64,000 bases of DNA from Opitutales bacterium (GCA_013215165.1 JABSRG010000006.1:17172-81171), one strand, 5' to 3'. Positions 53,124 through 63,361 are shown, counted from the first letter of the stretch. The notes: generated by a model from the sequence alone, not told the origin. Program-made: numbers and translations.

Positions 53124-54260
53124 ATGAAAGCTACTGGAAAAAAAAGACTCGCCCTCCCTGCTAAGCTCCTGTTCAGCCTGATCACGACCTGCGCGTTGAC
53201 GACTGCGTCATACGCTCAGCACGAAGTCGACAGCGAAGAAGCGGAGGCGGAGCCCATCAAGATTAACGGCAACGAGAATGCCTTCGGTTCGTCGCAAATG
53301 GCTTATGCCATGATCATGCAGAACCTGCAGCGCATCAATCGTTACGCTTGGGAAGAAACGCAGGATCTCGTTGCCGCCATTGCGGCGCGCGAGGGGGTGC
53401 CTACAGACCACATTATCGTTACTGCCGGATCAGGTCCTGTACTGTCCATGACAGGTATGTGGAAAGGCTTAGAGGGCGGCAATATGATCATCGCCACACC
53501 TGGATACCAGCAGCTTGCGCGTACCTTCGAGGCATTCGGCGGCACTGTGGTTAACGTCCCAGTGACTCCTGCCCCGGAATTGAAGCATGATCTCGATGCC
53601 ATGGAGGCGATGATTAATGATGAGACTCAGATCCTCTATATCTGCAATCCGAACAACCCCACTGGCACTATCGTCGATCCTGATAAGTTGCGTGAGGTAG
53701 CTTCGCGCGCTTCTGAAAAGACACTTGTCTTTATCGACGAGGCTTATCTTGAGCTCGCTGATGATTTCACCAAGAACACCATGGTGGATCTCGTGCGTGA
53801 CGGCAAAGACGTCATCATCGCACGTACGTTCTCGAAAGTGTATGGTATCGCTGGCCTCCGTATTGGATATGGCGTAGCAAAGCCTGAGATCATTAAAGAA
53901 CTCCGGAAATTCTACCAGGGTGGACCTAACATTCTCGGTGCAGTGGCAGCCACCGCCTCGCTCCAAGACCCATCGTGGTACGAGCAGAGCCGCATGATGT
54001 ATATTGAGACCCGCAAGATGGTGACCGACGCTTTCGATGCGATGGGAATCGAATATGCTGAGCCATCGGGCAGCTTTGTCTTCTTCAAAACAGGCATGCC
54101 TATCCAGCAATTCCAAGCTGCCATGGAAGCCGAAAACATTCTGGTAGGCCGTCCATTCCCTCCGATGTTCGACTGGTGTCGCGTATCCATCGGTACTCAG
54201 GATGAGATGGCCGCTTTCATAGAAGCGGTTAAGAAGATCCTCGATAAGGACGCTGCTTAA
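53124..54260 (+). CDS. Exported (Sec-type) histidinol-phosphate aminotransferase-like enzyme
   Basis: 378 aa. Residues 1-31 look like a Sec signal peptide: a Lys-rich start, hydrophobic LLFSLITTCALTTASYA, then Gln. The rest is a fold type I aminotransferase of the HisC group: NGNENAFGSS, YICNPNNPTGT, VFIDEAYLEL, and the PLP Lys in ARTFSKVYGIAGLRIGYG. HisC enzymes are normally cytoplasmic. Location outside the cytoplasm is unusual for a PLP enzyme. Followed by a terminator, then a second, Tat-type paralogue. Confidence 0.8.
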   Translation: MKATGKKRLALPAKLLFSLITTCALTTASYAQHEVDSEEAEAEPIKINGNENAFGSSQMAYAMIMQNLQRINRYAWEETQDLVAAIAAREGVPTDHIIVTAGSGPVLSMTGMWKGLEGGNMIIATPGYQQLARTFEAFGGTVVNVPVTPAPELKHDLDAMEAMINDETQILYICNPNNPTGTIVDPDKLREVASRASEKTLVFIDEAYLELADDFTKNTMVDLVRDGKDVIIARTFSKVYGIAGLRIGYGVAKPEIIKELRKFYQGGPNILGAVAATASLQDPSWYEQSRMMYIETRKMVTDAFDAMGIEYAEPSGSFVFFKTGMPIQQFQAAMEAENILVGRPFPPMFDWCRVSIGTQDEMAAFIEAVKKILDKDAA

Positions 54261-54290
54261 TTCTCTTTTAAGAAATTCCAAAACTTAGGG

Positions 54291-54326
54291 TGCGCCCGGA
54301 TGTCTCAGCATTCGGGCGCATTTTTT
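54291..54326 (+). terminator. Terminator between the two aminotransferase genes
   Basis: Perfect arms TGCGCCCGGA and TTCGGGCGCA around a ten-base loop (one G-T pair inside), followed by six T. The two genes may therefore be separately transcribed, or the second depends on readthrough. Confidence 0.85.
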
Positions 54327-54342
54327 ATCCCTCTTTCACACC

Positions 54343-55476
54343 ATGGACATGCTATCTCGACGCGGTTTCTTGAGGCGATTTACCCTCGCGCTCGGGGGCG
54401 GTGGTCTGGCCTCAGGTTTATGGAGTCAGACCTTGATGGATCCGAGTGGACCCAGGCCCGACTTTCGTCATCCCGAAGGCCGGCATATCAATCTGGCAGG
54501 AAATGAAAACCCCTTCGGTCCCTCACCCGCAGCGGGAGTCGCCATCGCCAGTAATGTGGGGAATAGCGTACGTTATCCCTGGCGTGAGGAAGTTGTGTTG
54601 ACAGAGGTAATTGCGTCCTACGAGGGCGTCGACCCAGAGCGGATTGTTCTGACTAATGGCTGTGATGAACTCCTTGCTATTGCGGGTATTATGGCCCGCG
54701 ACCGTGGGGGAAATTTGCTATCCTCTACCCCGACCTATGATTGGCTGGGTGAGTATTGCGAAAAGCATGGAGGGGAAGTGCGCTGGATAATGCATCGAAA
54801 AGACGACATGGCGCACGATCTCGATGGCTTTAAAAGAGCGACGGATCAGCAGACATCTATGATCTATCTCTGCAATCCCGATACTCCCTCTGGTACGATG
54901 CTGTCTAAGCAAGTGCTTCAGGACTATATCCTGAGTATTCCAAAGGACGTGATTGTCTTTATCGACGAGGTTTATCTCGATCTTCTGGATGACTTTTCGC
55001 AACTCACATTGACTCATCTTCTGCTGGAGCGGAAAAACCTGATAATCGGTCGCTCATTCTCCAAACTCTATGCATTAGCGGGGCATCGTGTCGGCTATGC
55101 AGTGACTTCGCCCAGCCTGGCTAAAGAGATCCAGAAATACAAAACGTCGTCGATGAACTACCTTGGTGTCGTTGCGGCACAAGCTAGCCTCTATGATGTA
55201 AACTTCCGAACATTTAGCCGGCGTAAAATCCGGGAGGGGCGCGGGCGTTTTTGCGGACTGCTGGATGACCTCGGTCTCACCTATAACCCGTCCGTGGGTA
55301 ATTTCATTTTCCATCGCACAGGTATACCGATCAGGGAATATCAAGAGATTACCAAAGCAGCAGGATTCGTTGTTGGAAGACCGTTTGAGCCTTATGATGA
55401 CTGGTGTCGAATCTCAGTCGGAAGCGATCAAGAGATGCGATCCTTCAGCCGCTTCATGCGATACACTTTTGCTTAG
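54343..55476 (+). CDS. Exported (Tat-type) histidinol-phosphate aminotransferase-like enzyme
   Basis: 377 aa. The N-terminus LSRRGFLRRFTLAL followed by GGGGLASGLWS is a twin-arginine signal (S-R-R-x-F-L), used for proteins exported already folded with cofactor. The body is again a fold type I aminotransferase: LAGNENPFGPSP, YLCNPDTPSGT, VFIDEVYLDL, and PLP Lys in GRSFSKLYALAGHRVGYA. The two genes are clear paralogues with the same motifs and length. Two exported enzymes of this type side by side is unusual. Substrate unknown. Confidence 0.82.
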   Translation: MDMLSRRGFLRRFTLALGGGGLASGLWSQTLMDPSGPRPDFRHPEGRHINLAGNENPFGPSPAAGVAIASNVGNSVRYPWREEVVLTEVIASYEGVDPERIVLTNGCDELLAIAGIMARDRGGNLLSSTPTYDWLGEYCEKHGGEVRWIMHRKDDMAHDLDGFKRATDQQTSMIYLCNPDTPSGTMLSKQVLQDYILSIPKDVIVFIDEVYLDLLDDFSQLTLTHLLLERKNLIIGRSFSKLYALAGHRVGYAVTSPSLAKEIQKYKTSSMNYLGVVAAQASLYDVNFRTFSRRKIREGRGRFCGLLDDLGLTYNPSVGNFIFHRTGIPIREYQEITKAAGFVVGRPFEPYDDWCRISVGSDQEMRSFSRFMRYTFA

Positions 55477-55682
55477 AATAGGCCCTCTATTCCCGGTGTT
55501 TGTAACTCCAATTTGTATTTTTGGTGAACAAAATAAAAAAATGGAATTGAACCTACTTCGACTGCCTCCAAATTGGAGACAGCGTTGGCAGATCCGTTGT
55601 GCGAGTGTTTTTTTGGGCATCTTCACTCAAGCAATGGGTATGCCAAGGCCGTTTTGTTTACCTTGAGACGGATTGGATCACA

Positions 55683-56699
55683 ATGAAGCCAGTTGAGATC
55701 ATCGGAGGCGGAGTCGCTGGACTCGCACTAGGCCATGCTTTGGCGAACAGGAATTTTCCGGTATCGGTCGTCGACGCAGGACGTTATCCGCGTCACCGCG
55801 TATGTGGTGAGTTTATCTGTGGGGTCAGCTCGAAGACTCTGGAGGCCTTGGGGCTCCCAGACCTCAAAACAGAGGGCGTGACCCACCGAAACGTAGCCTG
55901 GTTGAAACAGGGACGACTACTTTTGAATGAGGCGTTGCCGGTCGAGGTGATCGGTGTGTCGCGCTACCGCATGGATGCGTGGATTGCAGATCGTTTCCGC
56001 TCGGTGGGAGGCGCGTTGACAGAAGGAGAAAAGCGGGAAGGCGTAGCGACGTCTCCAGGCATTGTCGATGCACGCGGTAGGCGTTACCGAAAAGGCCCAT
56101 GGCTGGGGTTGAAAATGCACCTGACAGACTTTGAGCCCATGGCAGACCTAGAAGTGCACCTCGGTCATCGTTCTTATGTGGGTATTTCTGCAGTAGAGGA
56201 CGGGCGATACAATGTGTGCGGGTTGTTTCGGCGCATTCAAGGCCTGCGCGCGCGGGGACCTGAATTGCTGCTAGCATACCTCAAGCGATGTGGCATGGGT
56301 CCATTAGGCGAACGAATCGATGTAAATCAGATCGATGTCAGCTCCGTGATCGGTGTCTCCCATTTTGATTTTCGGACCCACCTGAAACGGTCTCAAGGTT
56401 TCGCTTTGGGAGACCGTTGGGGCGTCATCCCGCCCTTTACTGGTAACGGTATGTCGATGGCGCTCGAGAGCGCTGCCTTGGCTATTGCGCCTTTAAGTGA
56501 CTATGCCCGGGGTGATTTGGAATGGGAGGCGGCTTGTGTGCAGTACCATACCACGATGCGCAGACATCTGAAGCGGCGTCTCGGCACTGCTGGAAGCTTG
56601 CATCCATTTTTGCTCAATCCTGCAGGGCAGAAGCTCCTAGGCTGGTTGGCCCAGTCACGATTGTTGCCATTTCAGGCCTTATTTAGAGCAACGCATTGA
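55683..56699 (+). CDS. Geranylgeranyl-reductase-like FAD-dependent oxidoreductase
   Basis: 338 aa from the ATG at 55683 (MKPVEIIGGGVAGLALGHAL); the open frame extends 28 codons up but the FAD motif should be near the start. Family marks: GGGVAGLALG (about 6-17), RVCGEFICG, and FALGDRWGVIPPFTGNGMS near 240, the flavin-binding GD motif. Members reduce isoprenoid chains or hydroxylate polyketide-like products. No prenyltransferase or type III synthase gene adjoins it. It converges on the chemoreceptor gene. The 206 bases upstream hold no gene I can support. Confidence 0.8.
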   Translation: MKPVEIIGGGVAGLALGHALANRNFPVSVVDAGRYPRHRVCGEFICGVSSKTLEALGLPDLKTEGVTHRNVAWLKQGRLLLNEALPVEVIGVSRYRMDAWIADRFRSVGGALTEGEKREGVATSPGIVDARGRRYRKGPWLGLKMHLTDFEPMADLEVHLGHRSYVGISAVEDGRYNVCGLFRRIQGLRARGPELLLAYLKRCGMGPLGERIDVNQIDVSSVIGVSHFDFRTHLKRSQGFALGDRWGVIPPFTGNGMSMALESAALAIAPLSDYARGDLEWEAACVQYHTTMRRHLKRRLGTAGSLHPFLLNPAGQKLLGWLAQSRLLPFQALFRATH

Positions 56700-56787
56700 G
56701 GGCTTTATCTTTGCAACAGACCTGATCTTGGAAGCAGTGCAAGGTTTCCTCTCGGGTCATCGCGACAGCGATTGCCAAAGTGACCCA

Positions 56788-56814
56788 GCTGGGGGGCGGC
56801 GCTTCGTCGCCGCC
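56788..56814 (-). repeat. REP-like hairpin, copy 3 (inverted)
   Basis: On the minus strand: GGCGGCGACGAAGCGCCGCC followed by CCCAGC, the GC-richer version of the copies at 1354 and 36797. It lies in the 131 bases between the convergent flavoprotein and chemoreceptor genes and could serve as a bidirectional stop signal. Confidence 0.55.
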
Positions 56815-56830
56815 GTGCGCGGCTCGGAAT

Positions 56831-58873
56831 TTATCGCTTGCGAATTTCGCTCAAGAAGGCCTCCACTGAGTCTTTCAGAGTTTTAGACTCTTCGATCATC
56901 CCAGCTGCAGCAACTTGAAGCTCATTGGTCGACGCCACACTCTCGTCCGCAGCAGAACGCACCTCAGTGATATTGGTCGATACCTCGCCTGTTTGAGCAG
57001 CTGCTGAGGCAACGCTGCGGCTGATTTCACTGGTGGTGTCATTTTGTTCTTTGATCGAAGAAGACAAATTATTGGTGCGTTCATCGACTGCAGATATCTC
57101 ATTGATGATTTCAGCGACGGATCGAATGGTCTGCGAGGCGCTAGACTTGATGTCGTTGATCTTCTGAGAGATTTCATTCGTCATACGCTGCGTCTCAGTG
57201 GAGAGGGATTTTACCTCGTTGGCAACGACTGCAAATCCCTTACCTGATTCCCCTGCACTGGCAGCTTCGATCGTCGCATTCAGAGCCAACAAATTCGTCT
57301 GCTCTGAAATGCCGATGATGGCCTGAGTCACACTATCGATCTGCTCGATGGCATTCTGAAGGTCTTCGAGTTTCTGCTGAGATTGATTAGCTGACTGCGA
57401 ACAAGCCATCGTCCTGTTGGCCGTATCGATGACAGTTTCAGAGATGTTGCTGATAGAAATGGTCAATTCCTCGGCTGCAGCAGCGACTGTTTGGACATCG
57501 GCCGCGGCAGTTTGTGAGGCATCTGCCACTGATGCTGACATGTTTGAAGAATTCGAAATCAGGCCGGAAAGCTGGACCGACATTTCGTGCATTTTCTGGG
57601 ACTCAGCTTCGACGCGTTTAACGATGCCATAGACACTCTCTTCGAATTGATCTGCCATCTGAATGGAAGCAGCTTCGAGCCTTTGTTTTTCGACTGCGTT
57701 GTCTTTAAAGACTTTCACGCACTCAGCCATTTCACCGAGTTCGTCGCGGGATTGGAAAGTCTCAAGGTCGATGGCGGTGTCACCTTTTGATAGGCGATTC
57801 ATGACATCGGTTAGGCCGAGAATACGGCGTGAGACACGTAACTGAATATAGTAAAATTGGAACGCGCTCAGGACGATCACGGCTATGAGTATGCCTGCGT
57901 AGAAGAAAAATTGAGCCGTGGAGGTGCTGCGGCGATTGTTCATATATCCCTCCATTTCGCTCGCCGCCAAATAAGACAAGTCCACTGCGCTCTGGAGTGC
58001 TTCTGATGATACGGTAAAAAATCGTTCGAAAGATATGGGGAGCGTAGAGCCCTGTTCTGATGCCCCGATCAAATCTTCGCGCGTCGCCTTGTAGGTGCTG
58101 AAATAGGTCGTTTTCAATTCCGCGATAGCGTCTACAATGCTCTCATTTATAGCCCCTGATTCGGCTATGACCTCAAGTCGAGCCATCGCCTCTTGCGCGC
58201 GCTTGTGGTCTGCATGCATCTCAGCTCGAATGCTCGCGGCAATGGGACGTCCAGTAGCCGTGGCAATCGCCAAATGTGTGCGCTCCCGTCCGCCAAATTC
58301 GCGCACCGCCCATGCATTTTCTTGAACGAGCTTGAGGCTCAACAAGGCGGTAGATACCTGATTCCCATCTGCAGATAGTTTAATTGGAAGGTGAGAAAAT
58401 GCCAGGATGACGTCTTTCATCTCCGAGGGGAGGCCGCTGACTTCTCCACGGACTCTCTGATCCAAAGGTTTACTTAGATTTTGATCTGCTCTGGCACGAA
58501 TGCCTTGGATCGTTGTCTCGAGCTGTTCCAGGCGCTCGATAAAGGTATCTCCGAGTCGGAATGTGCCGTAATCGTCCACCAGCTGTTTCACATCCTCAAA
58601 GCCCTGGTCGGAGATCGTGCGTTGCTGATCGATGAGATTGCGGAACGACGGCTGGATAGGTTCGTCGAGATTGAGGTTTACTTGCATGACCGAGCGCTCG
58701 AGGGAAAGCTCGATGATCGCCTTGTTCATGATCGCTGTTGCCTCGATGCTCGACTGCATCTCCATACTATCGATCTTAGTGCTGTAGAGATCAGTGAGCT
58801 TAAATGATATGATCGTTATGAACGAAAGGCCCAGAACTGAAGTGATAATAAGGCAAGTTTGACGAATGTTCAT
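56831..58873 (-). CDS. Methyl-accepting chemotaxis protein
   Basis: 680 aa. Membrane segment 1 (about 7-27), a large helical periplasmic sensor domain (about 30-320) without a family I recognise, membrane segment 2 (about 323-345), a HAMP domain and a cytoplasmic coiled-coil signalling domain. Its tip reads [20 protein letters not shown] then [11 protein letters not shown], where Ser replaces the usual Arg after EAA. It signals to CheA/CheW. A sigma-28-like promoter may lie at 58960-58984. No che operon is adjacent. Confidence 0.92.
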   Translation of the reverse strand: MNIRQTCLIITSVLGLSFITIISFKLTDLYSTKIDSMEMQSSIEATAIMNKAIIELSLERSVMQVNLNLDEPIQPSFRNLIDQQRTISDQGFEDVKQLVDDYGTFRLGDTFIERLEQLETTIQGIRARADQNLSKPLDQRVRGEVSGLPSEMKDVILAFSHLPIKLSADGNQVSTALLSLKLVQENAWAVREFGGRERTHLAIATATGRPIAASIRAEMHADHKRAQEAMARLEVIAESGAINESIVDAIAELKTTYFSTYKATREDLIGASEQGSTLPISFERFFTVSSEALQSAVDLSYLAASEMEGYMNNRRSTSTAQFFFYAGILIAVIVLSAFQFYYIQLRVSRRILGLTDVMNRLSKGDTAIDLETFQSRDELGEMAECVKVFKDNAVEKQRLEAASIQMADQFEESVYGIVKRVEAESQKMHEMSVQLSGLISNSSNMSASVADASQTAAADVQTVAAAAEELTISISNISETVIDTANRTMACSQSANQSQQKLEDLQNAIEQIDSVTQAIIGISEQTNLLALNATIEAASAGESGKGFAVVANEVKSLSTETQRMTNEISQKINDIKSSASQTIRSVAEIINEISAVDERTNNLSSSIKEQNDTTSEISRSVASAAAQTGEVSTNITEVRSAADESVASTNELQVAAAGMIEESKTLKDSVEAFLSEIRKR

Positions 58874-58959
58874 CGTGGCTAAAATTCGGTCTTAGTCGGT
58901 TTTCTGGTGTTAAGCGGGTCCTTCCTGGGTATCGAAACACTACGCGCGCAATCCTCAGG

Positions 58960-58984
58960 TATCGGTCTATAGGAAAATACTTCG
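58960..58984 (-). promoter_or_regulatory. Possible sigma-28 (flagellar) promoter for the chemoreceptor
   Basis: On the minus strand CGAAGTAT, 10 bases, then ACCGATAC, compared with TAAAGTTT-N11-GCCGATAA. The -10 part keeps CCGATA; the -35 part matches 5 of 8. It lies about 90 bases before the start codon. The rest of 58874-59175 holds no gene. Confidence 0.35.
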
Positions 58985-59175
58985 CATAGCATTCCGGCTT
59001 CTTTAGCGGAGATTCGATTATTCGCTATCAACATGCTTGTGGAGGAATATCGATCTGTATTTTCGGCGATGGACAGATTGTTTGTCGCTGAAATCCCTAA
59101 AACAACGAAAAGGGCGCTGATTATGTTGTGAGCTACGCGAAATCTGGCACCTGCTTGGCTGATGCTAAAGGAAAA

Positions 59176-59571
59176 ATGACTACAGAATTCGATGAAGACT
59201 ATGCCGAACTGTTAAGAGGCTTTGACGAGGAGTTCTCGAGTTTTAGGGAACAGCTTGCGAAGCGATCAGATGCTGAAAAAAAGAGGGACACATACATCCT
59301 CGAGCAACATTCGAAGGGAAAGCGTTGGAAAATAGTTTTCAAAAAAGCCTCTAAGAAGTTCGATTTCGATGCTCTAGATCCGTCTGATTCGAAATACGAT
59401 TATTGGGTGAACTACTATGAGACGTTTATCAGAATGATTTCAATCGGCTTAAAGCTGCATGAGTTTGGCGAGAACTTAGATCGCTTGAAAGAGACGGATG
59501 AAAAAATAAATGCACTCTATCGGGCAATAGAGGATGAGGATTCTTCGAGCTTCGATTCTGAGACCGAATAA
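59176..59571 (+). CDS. Hypothetical protein, probably helical
   Basis: 131 aa from the ATG at 59176 ([17 protein letters not shown]); a GTG 16 codons earlier is in frame. It is charged and helical in appearance, with acidic ends and a basic centre ([16 protein letters not shown]). No signal peptide, no membrane segment, no known domain. It is followed within 10 bases by a large hairpin and then the SulP gene. Confidence 0.5.
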   Translation: MTTEFDEDYAELLRGFDEEFSSFREQLAKRSDAEKKRDTYILEQHSKGKRWKIVFKKASKKFDFDALDPSDSKYDYWVNYYETFIRMISIGLKLHEFGENLDRLKETDEKINALYRAIEDEDSSSFDSETE

Positions 59572-59577
59572 ATCGGG

Positions 59578-59621
59578 TGCAATTGAAGGGGCGGGGAAAT
59601 CCCCCCGTTGCTTCAATTGCA
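59578..59621. promoter_or_regulatory. Long imperfect hairpin upstream of the SulP gene
   Basis: Outer arms TGCAATTGAAG and CTTCAATTGCA are perfect; the inner part GGGGCGGGG faces CCCCCCG. It lies right after the hypothetical gene stop and 90 bases before the SulP start. No T tract follows. It could be a terminator of the first gene or a leader structure of the second. Confidence 0.55.
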
Positions 59622-59711
59622 TCCATTTTGATCTATTCTCCAACAACTCGATTGCCCCCTTGCTCAATATCTGTTGAGGTGCCGGTTTTTTTTGAACTGG
59701 GGACTATTGCC

Positions 59712-61256
59712 ATGTTTAAGCTGATTTATCGAAAATACGGAGAGCGCCTGCGCGTTAAGGATGATTTACTGTCGGGGCTCACGGTGGCTTTGGCGCTTGT
59801 GCCGGAGGCGGTGGCTTTTGCATTTGTGGCGGGCGTAGATCCGTTGTCGGGGCTTTATGCGGCCTTTTTTATTGGTTTAATCACAGCGACGATCGGCGGA
59901 CGCCCCGGAATGATCTCTGGAGCTACTGGAGCTATAGCGATCGTGGTGGTGTCATTAGTGATCGAGCACGGGGTTCAATACCTCTTTCCGGCGGTGGTGC
60001 TGATGGGCGCGATCCAGGTGACCGTGGGATTACTCAGGTTGGGGAAATTCATTCGTCTGGTGCCGCACCCTGTGATGCTTGGATTTGTAAATGGTCTGGC
60101 GATCGTCATTTTTATGGCTCAAATCCCTCAATTCACCGTCGATCCGACAGATGTGCACGGAGCGGCTTGGATGCAAGGAGGTGAGCTCTTTTGGATGCTG
60201 GGGTTGGTAGCTGTAACGATGGCCGTCATTCACTTTTTGCCCAAGTTGACTCAAGCAATTCCTTCTTCGCTCGTAGCTATTGTGGGCGTAACCTTAGCCG
60301 CGTTCGCGGTTGAGCGATTTCTAAACGTCGAAATTCGTACCGTCGGAGATATCTCGAGTGTGGGCGGTGGATTGCCGGTATTTCAGTTGTTTTCTGTCCC
60401 AATGACTTTGGAGACTCTGTGGATCATTCTGCCCTACGCCTTCATTATGGCATCTGTGGGATTGATTGAATCTTTAATGACGATGCAGCTGATCGATGAG
60501 TTGACCGAAACCCGAGGGCAAGGAAATCGAGAGTGTTTGGGTCAGGGCGTGGCTAATGTTGTGACCGGGTTTTTCGGTGGCATGGGGGGCTGTGCTATGA
60601 TCGGACAGTCTATGATTAACATTCGCTCTGGGGGGCGGGGTAGACTCTCTGGGATCTCGGCGGCGCTGTTTCTTTTGATCTTCATCCTATTTGCATCTGG
60701 ATTGATCGAGCAGATATCGATGGCGGCCTTAACGGGCGTGATGATGATGGTCGTGCTTGGCACCTTCGAGTGGGCGTCACTCCGCATCTTTGGAAAGGTG
60801 CCTAAGGAAGATATCTTCGTTGTTGTGCTGGTTACCTTAGTGACTGTCTTTGCTCATAATTTGGCATTAGCCGTGGCTGCTGGAGTCGTCGTCTCTGCAC
60901 TGGTCTACGCCTGGAAGACTGCGAAGCAAATTTGGGCTGAAGAGAAAGTCTCCGAGGAAGGCAGTAAAATTTACCTCCTACATGGGCCCTTGTTTTTTGC
61001 TTCGGTTCAGAATTTTCAGGATATTTTTAATCCTCAAGAGGATCCCGAAGATGTCATCATCGACTTTAAAATGTCTCGGGTATGCGACCACTCGGCGCTA
61101 GAGGCGATCAAAGTGCTTGCTGAGCGGTATGAAAAAAACGGCACCAAGCTGCATTTGCGTCATCTGAGTAACGAATGCCGTGTGCTCTTAGACAAGGCGG
61201 GTGATTTGGTGGAGGTCAACGTCGTAGAAGATCCAGATTATCACGTTGCCGTTTGA
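59712..61256 (+). CDS. SulP-family anion transporter with STAS domain
   Basis: 514 aa from the ATG at 59712 ([20 protein letters not shown]). The open frame runs 45 codons further upstream, but over hairpin sequence. The membrane domain (about 15-400) has the SulP entry [19 protein letters not shown] and GLYAAFFIG; the C-terminal STAS domain carries [20 protein letters not shown]. SulP proteins carry sulfate, bicarbonate or other anions. With a cytoplasmic sulfatase elsewhere in the window sulfate is one candidate, but the genes are 26 kb apart and the ion cannot be read from sequence. Confidence 0.9.
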   Translation: MFKLIYRKYGERLRVKDDLLSGLTVALALVPEAVAFAFVAGVDPLSGLYAAFFIGLITATIGGRPGMISGATGAIAIVVVSLVIEHGVQYLFPAVVLMGAIQVTVGLLRLGKFIRLVPHPVMLGFVNGLAIVIFMAQIPQFTVDPTDVHGAAWMQGGELFWMLGLVAVTMAVIHFLPKLTQAIPSSLVAIVGVTLAAFAVERFLNVEIRTVGDISSVGGGLPVFQLFSVPMTLETLWIILPYAFIMASVGLIESLMTMQLIDELTETRGQGNRECLGQGVANVVTGFFGGMGGCAMIGQSMINIRSGGRGRLSGISAALFLLIFILFASGLIEQISMAALTGVMMMVVLGTFEWASLRIFGKVPKEDIFVVVLVTLVTVFAHNLALAVAAGVVVSALVYAWKTAKQIWAEEKVSEEGSKIYLLHGPLFFASVQNFQDIFNPQEDPEDVIIDFKMSRVCDHSALEAIKVLAERYEKNGTKLHLRHLSNECRVLLDKAGDLVEVNVVEDPDYHVAV

Positions 61257-61328
61257 ACACGGGATAGATTGTAGCATTCGGATAATGATCGCTTGATCTG
61301 CTGAGGTCTGCTGCACACTGTCCGCACC

Positions 61329-62390
61329 ATGTCGATTCATGGAGTGGAAATCAGTTTCTCAGTCGAAGAGCTGCGTGTGATTTTAGGCGGTGACTGCCGC
61401 GTGATCGGTGTCTACGAGGGTGTGATATCTGGCATCGCGTCGCTAGATGCAGCGCAGCCTGGGGAGCTCTCGTTCTTAGCCAATCTCAAATATCGTAAAC
61501 AAGCTCAAGAGAGTCGGGCTTCAGTGATCCTGATTCCTCTAGGAGTAGAGATCGAGCCCGGAGCTGATCAGTGTTTCATCGAAATGGAACATCCCTCTTT
61601 GGGTTTGGCGCGGGTGTGCGAGACGATTGAGGACCGCTTAAATCCAAGACCTGCGGCCGGGATTGATCCGATGGCCAAAGTGGCACCGGATGCTGAGGTG
61701 TCAGACTCGGCGTATGTCGGGCCGTTTTGTGTGATCGAGAGCGGAGGCAAGGTTGGGGAGCGGGTTCAATTGGTCAGTCACGTCTTCGTCGGGCGTTCTG
61801 CGGAAGTGGGCGCGGACAGCGTGTTGTTTTCAAATGTGGCCTTACAGCACTATTGCCAGGTGGGTGCACGCTGTCGTGTGCATGCTAATACGGTTATCGG
61901 ATCGGATGGCTTTGGCTATTCCACTGTAGCAGGGGTGCATCATAAGGAGCCCCAGATTGGTATTGTGGTTGTGGAGGACGATGTGGAAATCGGTGCGAAC
62001 GTGGCAATCGATCGAGCCCGGTTCGAGGTTACCCGCATTGGTCGGGGAGCCAAGGTAGATAATTTGGTCCAGATTGCGCACAATGTTGAGATTGGACCCG
62101 GTTCGATTGTGGTCGCGCAAACGGGTGTGAGTGGTTCTACGCGGGTCGGCAAATACGTCATCCTAGCCGGACAATCGGGGATCGCGGGTCATATTACGAT
62201 CGGGGATCAAGCTGTGGTCGGCGCACAGGCGGGGGTAAACCGAGATATTGGCCCCGGCGAAAAAGTACGAGGCACGCCGCATGTATCCATGGGCGAGTTT
62301 GGTCGGATCGCGGTCTTACAAAAACGACTCCCAGATTTGTTCAAACGTGTAGATAGGCTGGAGAAAGCTCAGTCTACTTCCGAAACGTAG
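61329..62390 (+). CDS. lpxD: UDP-3-O-acylglucosamine N-acyltransferase
   Basis: 353 aa. N-terminal uridine-binding domain (GELSFLANLKYRKQ near residues 51-64), then a left-handed parallel beta-helix of hexapeptide repeats (VGPFCVIESGGKVG and later). The catalytic His lies in STVAGVHHKEPQIG near 200-213. It adds the N-linked hydroxyacyl chain in lipid A synthesis, from 3-hydroxyacyl-ACP, at the inner membrane face. Other lpx genes are not in the window. The order lpxD-prs here is 23 bases apart, likely co-transcribed. Confidence 0.93.
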   Translation: MSIHGVEISFSVEELRVILGGDCRVIGVYEGVISGIASLDAAQPGELSFLANLKYRKQAQESRASVILIPLGVEIEPGADQCFIEMEHPSLGLARVCETIEDRLNPRPAAGIDPMAKVAPDAEVSDSAYVGPFCVIESGGKVGERVQLVSHVFVGRSAEVGADSVLFSNVALQHYCQVGARCRVHANTVIGSDGFGYSTVAGVHHKEPQIGIVVVEDDVEIGANVAIDRARFEVTRIGRGAKVDNLVQIAHNVEIGPGSIVVAQTGVSGSTRVGKYVILAGQSGIAGHITIGDQAVVGAQAGVNRDIGPGEKVRGTPHVSMGEFGRIAVLQKRLPDLFKRVDRLEKAQSTSET

Positions 62391-62413
62391 CGCGAGCAGC
62401 CTGATTAATTTGT

Positions 62414-63361
62414 ATGGCTAACCTAAAAATCCTTTCGGGAAATTCGAACCGTCCTTTGGCGCAAGCTATTTGCGAGGCCATGGGAGTGCCTCTGGGAGAT
62501 GCTACGGTGTCTACATTTCCAGATGGGGAGACTTTCGTAAAGATAAACGAAAATATCCGCGGACAAGATGTCTTTATTGTTCAGTCGATGAGCAATCCTG
62601 CCAATCACCATCTGATGGAGTTGCTGATTATGATCGATGCAGCGCGTCGGGCCTCTGCGGATCGTATCACCGCGGTGATTCCCTTTTATGGCTATGCACG
62701 CCAGGATCGCAAAGATCAGCCGCGGGTTCCCATAACCGCGAAACTCGTGGCCAATTTGCTAACATCAGCCGGAGCCACACGTGCGTTAATGGTAGATCTC
62801 CACGCGCAGCAGATCCAGGGATTCTTTGATATACCGGTGGATCACCTGTATGCCTCACCCATAATTTTTGATCACCTGAAAGCCTACCGTGACAGTAAAC
62901 TGAGTCTATTCTCTCCGGATGTGGGCGGCATGAAAATAACAGAAGCTTATGCCAAGATGCTGGATGCTCCTATGGGCTTCGTCGCCAAGCGTCGTATGGA
63001 TGCTAGCACCGTTGAGGCAAAAAGCATCGTAGGAGACTGCGCTGGTCGTGATATTCTCTTAATCGACGATATGACTGAGACAGCTGGAATCCTTATCGCA
63101 GCCGCAGCGTTATTGAAAAAAGAAGGCGCGCGCACCGTGAGGGCTGCAGTCACCCATTGCGTGCTCAATGCAAAAGGGCAAGAACGCTTACGGGCACCCG
63201 ATTGTCTGATCGACGAGATCATTACCACCGACACCACTCAAGTGCCCTCGGAAGGTTTGCCGATCACCGTCCTGAGTGTAGCTTCGTTGATTGGCGAAGC
63301 GATGCTGCGGATCCACGGAAATAAGAGCGTTACCGGGCTTTTCCAGGTTACTGGATTTTAA
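62414..63361 (+). CDS. prs: Ribose-phosphate pyrophosphokinase
   Basis: 315 aa, the normal length. Class I PRPP synthetase: DGETFVKINENIRG near residues 36-49, PFYGYARQDRKDQPR (ATP-binding), MVDLHAQQIQGFF, and the PRPP loop IDDMTETAGIL (usual form VDDMIDTAGT). It makes PRPP from ribose 5-phosphate and ATP for purine, pyrimidine, NAD, His and Trp synthesis. It shares the window with pyrD and purL but not an operon. Confidence 0.95.
   Translation: MANLKILSGNSNRPLAQAICEAMGVPLGDATVSTFPDGETFVKINENIRGQDVFIVQSMSNPANHHLMELLIMIDAARRASADRITAVIPFYGYARQDRKDQPRVPITAKLVANLLTSAGATRALMVDLHAQQIQGFFDIPVDHLYASPIIFDHLKAYRDSKLSLFSPDVGGMKITEAYAKMLDAPMGFVAKRRMDASTVEAKSIVGDCAGRDILLIDDMTETAGILIAAAALLKKEGARTVRAAVTHCVLNAKGQERLRAPDCLIDEIITTDTTQVPSEGLPITVLSVASLIGEAMLRIHGNKSVTGLFQVTGF

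Noticed and set aside
53469..54281. 270-codon frame on the minus strand of the first exported aminotransferase.
   Set aside because: It is a shadow. The plus-strand frame has all aminotransferase motifs and a signal peptide, and the antisense protein matches nothing.
54291..54326. Hairpin between the two aminotransferase genes as a riboswitch.
   Set aside because: A simple strong stem with six T directly after; no aptamer-like junction. It is an ordinary terminator.
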